Part shown: positions 36,535-45,900 of the stretch, piece after piece
Layout of the letters: the number at the start of each line of letters is the position of its first letter
Numbering within the stretch: the stretch's first letter is position 1
Assembly: GCA_932294295.1 (NCBI GenBank)
Contig: OW028585.1
Location: forward strand, 2,018,001 to 2,082,000
DNA from: Alitta virens
Lineage: Eukaryota; Annelida; Polychaeta; Phyllodocida; Nereididae
Direction of reading: 5' to 3'
DNA length: 64,000 bases
The notes under the pieces: generated by a model
The model's database searches: none
The model's input: the letters and a program-made list of their open reading frames with translations, nothing else
Told to the model about the DNA's origin: nothing
Translations under genes and position numbers: made by a program

Positions 36535-36745
36535 CATAATATGCGAATAGTATATAGCTAAACAATTTTTGAGTCCTGCTCTAAGCAAGATATGCGCCAA
36601 AGATAAATCACAGATCAAACCACAAATACTGATTACAATATCAACATAAGATTACAATTTACAAAACCATATGCTAATACTAATCATAACATCACAATAA
36701 GATTCAGATTTACAATTTACATATTTACAAGTGAAATTCTACACC
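36535..36745. repeat. Direct repeat pair with 39340-39475
   Basis: AAATCACAGATCAAACCACA, ATACTGATTACAATATCAA and ATCACAATAAGATTCA recur in the same order and orientation at 39355-39460, inside the loop of the 37.6-40.5 kb foldback element. The second copy is shorter. Confidence 0.6.
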
Positions 36746-36889
36746 TAAAAAAAGAAAAACAGCTCTAGAGCATGGTAATAATGGTAATAATTGAAATTTT
36801 TCTTAAATCTACAGTGCTCTTGGGTCACAACAATTAGGTTGTTCAACTAATATCATTGAAAGTTGTCTTCTACTTTTCCTGTTTATGAT

Positions 36890-37060
36890 AGCTGAAGGAG
36901 CAGATGCCGTAGGCCGGATGTTTAAGCAGGCAGCATGTGACCCATGATTACTGTAGATTTGAGAAAAATGTAAATCTCACACATGTGCAACGCTTACCCT
37001 TGAGGGATTTCTTCATGCGAGATTCTCGAACAGCGAGGCAAATGTCAAGATGTGCATCAT
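36890..37060. repeat. Dispersed repeat, paired with 58865-59040
   Basis: GCCGTAGG, ATGTGACCCATGATTA, TTGAGARAAAT, AATCTCRCACATG, TACCCTTG, TTCTTCATGCRAGATTCT and GCGAGRCAAAT occur in the same order and orientation at both places, about 22 kb apart. It is probably a mobile-element fragment; no coding part. Confidence 0.7.
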
Positions 37061-37215
37061 GGATTCACAACTTTGCAGAAATCCTATGTAACAGAGAGGC
37101 TGCATACATTAAAAATTATAATTTCTTAGTATAGTATAGCTAAAAAACATTTATCATGAATATTCTGATCACAGATAAGTCAAATATTAAGAGAGTTGTT
37201 ACAACCAATAGCACT

Positions 37216-37404
37216 AGGGTGGGGGCCTAGCTCAGGGGTAGCGCGCTGGGCTTCCAACCACTGGGTTCGGGGTAAAATTCCCGGTTGAGCCTATGTTGGA
37301 TGGCTGTTTCATCCTTCGTCTCATTGCCATGGTCCCTGCCTGTCCTAATTAGCCCATCAGGTGCAGAAATACAGGACGTAAAGCCCTAATTCAGCCACCC
37401 ACCC
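37216..37404 (+). mobile_element. tRNA-derived SINE, copy 2, with perfect TSD
   Basis: The element is flanked by identical 15-bp direct repeats, ACAACCAATAGCACT, at 37201-37215 and 37405-37419. This fixes its length at 189 bp. The head (GGGGGCCTAGCTCAGGGGTA, then GCGCGCTGGGC, TTCCAA and GGGTTCG) has an A box, an anticodon-loop-like TTCCAA and a B box stretched to GGTTCGGGGTAAAATTCCC. The body is shared with 16325-16512. The tail is (CCCA)n-like, not poly(A). The intact duplication means this copy is younger than its neighbours. A functional tRNA is unlikely given the B-box insertion. Confidence 0.92.
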
Positions 37405-37631
37405 ACAACCAATAGCACTTACAGCCAAATTAGCTGACATGGCAGGTTAAATTAGTTTATTTGGTAAAGACCATATCACCCAGAAGACTTACTGGTATTT
37501 TTCAACAAGCCCTTAAATGATAATGCCACTTGGTAATTTGTGCCTCGGCAATGTTACTGACATTACAACATCAAAACGAGTCACAGATAAACATCAAATG
37601 CGTCATCACTGCATGGTATACTTGTGTCTTA

Positions 37632-40544
37632 AGCCACTGTCACACGGGCTGGTTAGGCCGTAGTGAACCCGTAGTATTACGTAATAGTTATGTAACAGCT
37701 CTTTCCGCCGGTTTGGCGACAGGTTCTGGGAGCAAAAAGGGGCGGGGCAGCACCCGCCGGGCGCTACGGGTTACCCGCCGGGTCACCCGCCGGGTTACCC
37801 GCCGGCTTCCACGGATTACCCGCCGGCTCACACGCCTCGGCGGGTTCCATGGGTGCCTCGGCGGGTTCTACGGGTGACTCGGCGGGTTGTAGGAGTAAGC
37901 CGGCGAGTATTAGGAGTAATTCACAGCTTCCAGGACTATATTTTAAAAGGCTGCTGCACCCCTAAAATTAGTCTGATTTTCGTTAAATAAGAACTAAATT
38001 GTAGGATAATTTATACTGATTCCATACCTGTTTTCGGATCGAAAGTATACCAAATATTAGGCGAGTTATTCGTCTGAGAAGGTAGCTAGGTTGGCGGAGG
38101 CACACAGTGGTGCTCTCGCAGACGTCCGCGCCGGGACTGTATCAATGCTGAGCGCTTCTTTAAAAGGCTGCTGCTCCCCTAATATTAGTCCGATTTTCGT
38201 CAAATAGGATTGGATTGTAGTATAATTCATACTGACTCCATAGGTGTTTTCGGATTGAAAATAGACCAAATATTAAGCGAGATATTCGTCTGAGAAGGCG
38301 GTTGTCTGGTGGCGGCTGCTGCTCCTTTAATATTAATCCGATTTGCGTCAAATAAATATTGAATTATAGAAGAGTTCATACATATTCCACACAGAATTTC
38401 AGATTGAAAATAGACCAAATATTAAGTGTGATATTCGTATGAGAAAGCAGCAAGGTGTTCTGTGTATGTTCATGACTTGAATGGTGTGGTCAATATTTTT
38501 TACCATTATATATACATTGTTTGGATGAGCTTTATTGCAATTAATTTCTACTCATTCTGCCAACTGGCCAATGGGAAGGACTTTTCCTTTGGTTTTGTAA
38601 AGTCAATTAACCTATATATGTAATAACAATCTGGCGTGACCGTTATGTCAATTGCTATTATAATTTTGAATAATACAAAGAATGGGGTAAGTCATGTTTT
38701 TTCATCATTGATCACAAGCATTAATTGAAATTCTGAATTTCAACTGATTCCTGTTTATTATGCATATTAAAGAGGGAGATTGTTTTGATCATGGATGGAA
38801 CATGCAATATCAATATTAATTCCAGTTGGATTATTTTCAGAAACAACAACAAGAACGAAATATTGATAATTTATATAAAATGAAATAAATATCTAAAATG
38901 ATTACTCTAAACTGGAGTATATCTATCTATAGATAGTTGTTATAGCTCCATAGACATCTTTATCAAGTCAGAATTTTATTGGCAACAAGCAAACAAACAT
39001 TGTTTTATTTTCGTTTTTTATTGATTACGAATCAATGAATTATTGATAGTAACATATTATTAGGTGAAGATCTTATAACTATCTGTCTATCTACATATCT
39101 ATACTCTATGAGGTATTACTAACTTTATTAACAAGAATATTCTTGTTTGTGCCTAGTATACTCCATTAATTTTCCCCACCTTAACTATTATATAAATTCT
39201 ACACATTTCCCTGAATAATTCAGTCTTTATTTGACGAAAATCGGATATGTAGATAGACAGATAGTTTAGAGAGACAGATAGATGTATATGCTTATTATAT
39301 AATATAGAATATCTAGCTTAATATTTGGTCCATATAAGTACATAAAAGATAGCAAATAAAATCACAGATCAAATCACAAATACTAATTACAATATCAATA
39401 TTAGATTTAAATTTTATAAAAATATACACAAATACTGATCAAAATATCACAATAAGATTCAAATAAACACAAAAAGATAATAATGTTCACATGTATAAAA
39501 AAAAATACCAATATACAAATATAATCATTGCCTGGTAATTACAATAGAATACATTGTTTTTAATTAATGAAAGCAATTACATCTGTTTGTAATTGTGAAT
39601 GACAATCAAGACAATGTCATATTACTGTGTCATCTTTGAACAAACTATGAAATGACAGGTCAAAGAACCCCAATTTAGGCAATTAGGCAATTGACACATG
39701 TATTGAGCATTTGCTGTTGACATAACGGTCATGGCAGTTGGCAGAATGAGTAGAAATGAATTGCAATAAAGCTCATCCAAACAATGTATATATATCATGG
39801 TCAAAAATATTGACCACACCATTCAAGTCATGACCATACACAGAGCACCTGGCCGCCGCCAGAGAACTGCATTCTCAGATGAATATCTCGCTTAATATTT
39901 GGTCTATTTTCAATCCGAAAACATGATGGAATCAGTATGAACTATGCTACAATACAGTTTTAATTTGACGAAAATCGGACTAATATTAGGGGAGCAGCAG
40001 CCTTTTAAAGAAGCGCTCAGCCCTTCCTGCATTGATACAGTCAGGGCGCGGACGTCTGCGAGAGCACCACTGTTTGCCTCCGCCAACCTAGCTACCTTCT
40101 CAGACGAATATCTCGCTTAATATTTGGTCTATTTTCAATCCGAAAACACGTATGGTATCAGTATGATTTATACTACAATTCAGTTCTAATATGACGAAAA
40201 TCGGATTAATATAAATGGAGCAGCAGCCGCCGCAAGTCAACTGCCTTCTCAGACAAATATCTCGCCTAATATAATTTTTTTTTTTAATCCGAAAATACGT
40301 ATGGAATCAGTATGAGCTATACTGCCATTCAGTCTTTATTTGAGGAAAATCGGACTAATATTAGGGGAGCAGCAGCCTTTTAAAAAGTATATACAACACC
40401 CCTCCCTGCCTACGCTGACGCTGGTAGCAAAAAGCCGGCGGGTTACCCGTGAAAGCCGCCGGGTTACCCGTGAAAGCGATTTCCGCAACTATTACGTAAT
40501 ACTACGGGTTCACTACGGCAAAACTGGCTCGTGTGACAGTGGCT
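37632..40544. mobile_element. 2.9-kb foldback DNA transposon (non-autonomous)
   Basis: Ends are AGCCACTGTCACACGGGC (37632) and, inverted, AGCCACTGTCACACGAGC (ending 40544). Matching continues through GCCGTAGTGAACCCGTAG and TATTACGTAATAGTT. Flanking bases are TTA on both sides (37629-37631, 40545-40547), a 3-bp target-site duplication as in PIF/Harbinger; TTAA/TTTA is the alternative reading. Inside each end come CpG-rich short repeats, then three ~150-220-bp units marked by AGGCTGCTGC, TCCGATTTTCGTC, ATACTGATTCCATA and CCAAATATTA (left 37943-38450, right inverted 39845-40390). The inverted arms extend to about 38,650 and 39,700 (CATTGTTTGGATGAGC). The loop is AT-rich with no transposase. ORFs in it are repeat artefacts. 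Confidence 0.88.
37700..37920. repeat. CpG-rich ~12-bp minisatellite inside the foldback element
   Basis: Variants of GGGTTACCCGCC follow each other (GTCACCCGCC, GGATTACCCGCC, CACACGCCTCGG), then the strand sense flips to GGCGGGTTCTACGGGTG. A short remnant is found at the other end (40430-40475). The 115-residue Arg/Thr-rich ORF over it is a consequence of the repeat. Confidence 0.8.
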
Positions 40545-40547
40545 TTA

Positions 40548-41150
40548 GTGGGGTGGCAAATCTCGATGTTGTGGTGAATTTCAATGCGGCCGAGTGTTGG
40601 TAACAGCAAATATTGATCAAGCAGATTATTTTGTGCTCCCACTAACATCTTTGCCCGCACCATTTAACCACGCTGATTGGCTTCATTTCCCACTGTGCTA
40701 TAAACATTGTCTTCGGCTGGATGCTTCAATTAGTTTTTAAGATATCCCAGGATTTTTTCAAATTAGCTCTGTTTAGTTGAATTTTATTCACAATTGTCTT
40801 TCCTGATTTTGCATTAGTTTGTTTAATGTTTTTCTGTGAGTTTTATAATGACGTATACATTTTAGTCAGTGGAGTTTCTCTTCATTCTTTTGAAATGCTT
40901 TTTTTTGTAGCAATTGATTTTTTCAAAGCTACATTCAACTATGGCTTTCTAAATATCTGCCAGTGTTCCTGTAAAATCCAGGTTGTGTATTCCATAAGCG
41001 AAACAACAGTGTATTCGAATACGCAAACCCCACTCATCATCACAATCGTACATATCTGCCTTGTAAATGATACTTCAGTGCCAACGACTTTTTATCACAT
41101 TCATAATATTTAGGTTTAATGCAACTATGTTAGACACATTCATGTGTTAT
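40548..41150. other. No gene recognised
   Basis: The plus ORF 40826-41113 has no motif and no convincing splice sites. The sequence then grades into the tandem repeats. Confidence 0.4.
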
Positions 41151-41154
41151 TACA

Positions 41155-42080
41155 ATCTATCAAAAGTGAGATTTAATGTCAAGGTCATGCTCAAAAGTCG
41201 AGGTTATTGTAAAAAAATAGTAAATTTCATATATGACTGTATTTCAGATGTATCTGTACTACTACCACCCAGATGACACTTATTATTACGTATCTATAAA
41301 GTACAGATAGTAAGGTTTCAGAAAATTCCATGCTCTTTCCGGAGACTTCAAATAAGTATATTCTCTGAAGTAAAAATTAAATCAACTTGCAAAAAGTGTG
41401 CAAACATGTTTTTATGGATAGAGAATTGATTTATGATACAAGAAACGGGATTAAAGGTCAAGGTCATGCACAGAGGTTAAGGTCATCATCAAAAAAATAG
41501 TAAAATTTCACATCTGACTTTTTTCCAGATGTTGTACCTGTACAAATACCACCCAAATGACACTAATCATTAAGTATCTATAAAGTACAGATAATAAGTT
41601 TTCTGAAAATGTATAGTATGCCTGCATATTAGGTATATTGTGGTTATAAATGTAAGATCTTAGATCGTGGCATGTATTGCCAGGTGAATTCCACACTCTT
41701 TCTGCAAGTAGGCGTATTCTCTGAAGTGAAAATAATTTTTTTTTCTGTGATTGTAGGTAAAGGTAACACTCAAAGGTCAAGGTCATTGTCAATTCAGTTA
41801 CACTAAGTGTTTGATCAATCTTTAAGGGCACGGGTACATGTCAATTGATAATCCAATTCTTGAAATATATTATGCCAAAATATTGAGGTATTTTGGGTTA
41901 TAAATCTTTTTCCTTCAAAGAATGTGTCACCCTGGTAATCAAGTTTCTGAAAATTTCAAATTTACGTATCCTCTGAAGCAAAAATGATGTTAGCATGTAT
42001 ATTTTTTAGATGTAAGCAATTTAATAGCATTCATATGGTGGTAATACAGTTAAGGTCATTCTCCATAGTCAAGGTCATTG
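41155..42080. repeat. ~270-320-bp tandem repeats with TCAAGGTCA motifs
   Basis: Unit starts at GTCAAGGTCATGCTCAAAAG (~41177), GTCAAGGTCATGCACAGAGG (~41458), GTCAAGGTCATTGTCAATTC (~41777) and AGTCAAGGTCATTGGTG (~42068). The first two units share AAAAATAGTAAATTTCA, CAGATG, ACCACCCARATGACACT and TATCTATAAAGTACAGATA. Later units are more diverged. The recurring motif equals the SF-1/ERR-type nuclear-receptor half-site by sequence only. Confidence 0.75.
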
Positions 42081-42524
42081 GTGAAAAACTTAAGATGTAA
42101 AATTGCTCTATCTGTAGTCTTTTTGTCTAAGCAGTGCTGTTTGATCATATGATCAGTCTTATGTATTCAAAATAGTCCATAGAACTTAAATGCCAACATG
42201 AATGTGTACATACATATGTGCAAGCAAATGTTGTTGAGAAAGTAGTTAGTAATTACTGTATTTTTACCTGAATAACTTACCATCAGATGATGTCTAGCAT
42301 GACAGCTTGTCTTATGTCAATCAGTCCATCAAATTTTTATTTGCATTGCCTGCCAAAACGGATTTTTTCACACCAGTTAGAATATATTTTGTCCTATATA
42401 TCAAAACTGTTACATAAGAAAACAAAAATTTATATCTCATTATCTTTGTGAGAATCCAAGGTGCCGTTTTATTATATAGCATATAATTATGTTGGTCCAG
42501 CTGTAAAAATAATATTTGCAACCG

Positions 42525-42700
42525 GGCTTTGGTATATAATGGAGCAAACTTATGAAAACCAAGGAAATGACGAATATCACGAAACTGAACATTTTCAGCC
42601 TCATTACAGTTTTTGAAACCTAAAACACCAGATGCATATTATAACATAGGTTTAATACGTGAGTTATGCAGCTTATGAAAAGTCTTATATCTACATTCTC
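42525..42700 (-). mobile_element. LINE fragment, same family as 19190-19960
   Basis: TATAATGGAGCAAACTTATG, AAACCTAAAACACCAGATGC and GGTTTAATACGTGAGTTATG match 19792-19940 in the same orientation. On the minus strand this is the post-RT segment (YAxGV...FKNCNEA-type). Only ~150 bp remains. Confidence 0.7.
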
Positions 42701-42982
42701 CTAACTGGTGGAGTTCATTTCTAACCATTCCCGAAGCATGCCCTCTGCAAGTAACTTAGCCATTTTAGTAAAATGGATTCCTTAAAAGCTGCCTTATAAA
42801 TAGATTAATGTATTACAATGTAGGTCATATCAGATTAATAAATCAAATATATTAAGGTATTTTTTGATGACTGCATTTCCATATTTATTAGCTGTGGATA
42901 CATTATTCACTCCAAAACTGTATAGGCCCAGATCGTAGTTTGATATATAAATTGCATATTTATATTGTTATATTGTTTTCAG

Positions 42983-45900
42983 TGAAAAGGCGATAGCTCA
43001 GTCAACCCAGTCAGCCAGTCAAAATTCTGTAAGTGGATTTTAGAAATGGATTTATAATTCAGCAAGTGCCTAGTTATGGTTATTATGATCAGTGTTATCA
43101 CTTATTATCTAACTATTTTTCAGAATATGTCATCAGTGCAGAAAACCTCAAGCATGCAGTGCAAAGGTTTGCATAATCTTCATATATAGATTTTTGATTG
43201 AATTTTGCTGAAAAATGTATGCATACATCAATTCTGTCATTTAGAGTTTTCATACACTCTTTTTTATGTGATCTGCTAAATGAGATGTTTTACATGAAAT
43301 TGTTTCATTTTGCCTTTATGTAGATATCTCAATGGAAAAGTGGACAACATGCTTGGACAAAATGCAAACAACTTTTGTTAATTACCTTGAAGTAGATGGA
43401 CTGTTAGATGTGTGTCTGTCAAAGGGAATACTCAAGCACGAACAGTTGGAAACGGTCAAGGCAAGATGTCATTTACAATTTTACCCATTTATAATATTTC
43501 TATTTTCTAATTTCCCATCCATGCATGAGTGTTCATATATATAAATGTTGCTGCTGAAGAGGGGTTTTGACAGACCATGCAGAAAAGAAACAGTATGCTA
43601 TTTGTGGTATAAATTTTGAAATATAATAAATGAATGACATGATCCTTCCTCTATCAGGTTTTATATGGCTGACTTCGTGAAGGACCTTTTTCACATCATA
43701 CTAACATATCTAACTGCTTAAGTGGCATTTTCTGAGAAAATCGACCCAATACGAAAATATGTGGAATGTGGTAGATCATGGATTTTGATCAAATTATCAG
43801 AATATGTAGCTTTATTGTACCAAATAATGTTCCTAAACTGGCAAGCTCATGAGGCAGGCTGTTGCCATGGTAGCCACATTAAATTAAATCGACTATTTCA
43901 TGAAGTTCCATCTTACAGCGTTGTTTTAGTAAAGAAAATGGTCAACTTATATAATAAAACCTAATAACTGTGGTTCAGAGCCTTGAACTTCATGAGCGAT
44001 GAGGTTGGGCTGGTGAACCCACGAGTCCCTTAGATAATAACGATGATATTGTTTCTAAATAACAAACCTCAGACAAGCTCTGAACCACACAGTTATGAGG
44101 TTTTATTTCTATCCTGCAATAACCCCTATATTAAAATTTTTTTTATGGGAACTATTTGCAGCATTGAGTAGAGATCTTTTGTTTGTCTATCTGTTCTGCC
44201 TTACTCTGAAAAGTTGCCACGGTCAAGAAGTCACCATTTCAAAACATTTCAGCAGGCAGACAGTCAACAAACTGAAGCATTGTTGGCCTCAAATAACTTT
44301 CTGAAGCTTCTCCCTTGCCAAAATTGTATTCAGATTGAAGGAATATAAAATTAAATAAATTTATTGTACCAGGCAAAGCAAATTTGTTTATGTTTTGGGT
44401 TTTGTGAAGAGTTATCTAGTGCTACTGATAACGTTTATGACCTTCATTAAGTGTAAATGCTGCCCCGTGATTGGCCGTGATTTTCAAATTTTTTTAGATT
44501 GTAATGAAGAATTGTTGCCATTACAAAATTGTGTCATTAATTATTTTCATAACTTTCGTTCAGAAAATACTGTGTCCTTCAATTAATTTCAAAGACACCA
44601 TTATATATTTACACGGACAGATAGTAGAGCTTGGGTTTTTGTTTAGTATATTTGATTGGTTTGTATGGTTTACATAGTGAGCATCACCACTTTTAGTTAA
44701 AGTATTCAAATGTTGGCTCACCCCCCCCCCCAACACTGAATTGACTTGCACCAACTGACTCTAATTAATATAGTCAATTCATGACTGATTTCTCTGTCAC
44801 TTTTACAAGATAACTTCTGATTTAATGCAGATAAATCATTTGCGCGGGCAACAAATAAAGTGAATTTAATTTTCTTTCAGGTGAATACAATTGTTCTATG
44901 ATATTAATCATCTTCGCATGTTCAAATACTGATGTCACTGATGTCAAATGACTAAACTTTTAACTCATAGAAAAAACAAAAAAGTTCTTTGTCATAAATA
45001 ATGAGAGCTATTTAATTTTAAGAGAACACCAGGATTTATTATATTAGGATTGACCTTATAATGCAATCCTAGCTAGCTCTGGTTGGGAAAGTGTGCTGTA
45101 TGGCCATAGTTTCAGCTAATTTAGGCAAAAGGCCTTGATTATCACATTAAAATGCATGAATTAATGTTTTAGACATAATTGAACTGGTAACTATAGAATT
45201 TTGATTTAAAATAACACGGTGCTTCCAGATGATGCTCACCTTCACTGGTCATTGTTTGCAATGGCAGGTGTTATAATCCAGGTCAATATAGTAGACAAAT
45301 AGATACTCTTATAAATGCATAGACTGATACGAGGATGGAAACATATGATTAAAACTGATATAAATTATAGCTATATTATATGTAATAATAAAATAGAAAT
45401 ATTTGAAGATGGTGACGGCATATTCAGAAATATAATTAAGTTTTCCAGAATTATATCACAAAAATGTCCTATTATCAATTATTTAGTATATGTGGCATGA
45501 ATAAAATCACCTATGCATTTCATACACAGAAGTCACTATTTCTCTAACATCTGTAAGATTACATATGACCCACATATAATTTCTTTCTGCATGGTATTAA
45601 AACCAGATGGCAGTAGTTATCTTGCTAGATCTGGATTCCTGGATATAGATTTGAAAAAATATTTTATTTTAGCATCAGATAGTATGGTATATCAAGAGAC
45701 GTATAGCTAATTATAAGCCTGTATCTCACTAGCCACTTATAAATAGTTGTACTGTATACACTCAGAGCAAGCTAGGTTTTCTCAAAGAAAGTTGTGCTAT
45801 ATTTATAGCTAGCAGCGGTGGCTGAGTTGTCTAAAACATTCTGCCATGTAGAATCCCACCCTGTCCTCTTGCCAATCCTGATGTAAATGACCCCTTGATG

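Noticed and set aside
37216..37290. Functional tRNA gene with anticodon-like TTCCAA
   Set aside because: The B box has an insertion, the acceptor stem does not close, and the segment is the head of a 189-bp element with its own target-site duplication.
37530..37877. 115-residue Arg/Thr-rich ORF
   Set aside because: It lies over the CpG-rich minisatellite of the foldback element; the repeated residues follow directly from the 12-bp repeat.
38066..38418. Overlapping minus ORFs of 63-67 residues
   Set aside because: They sit in the repeated units of the foldback transposon and read the same repeat in different frames.
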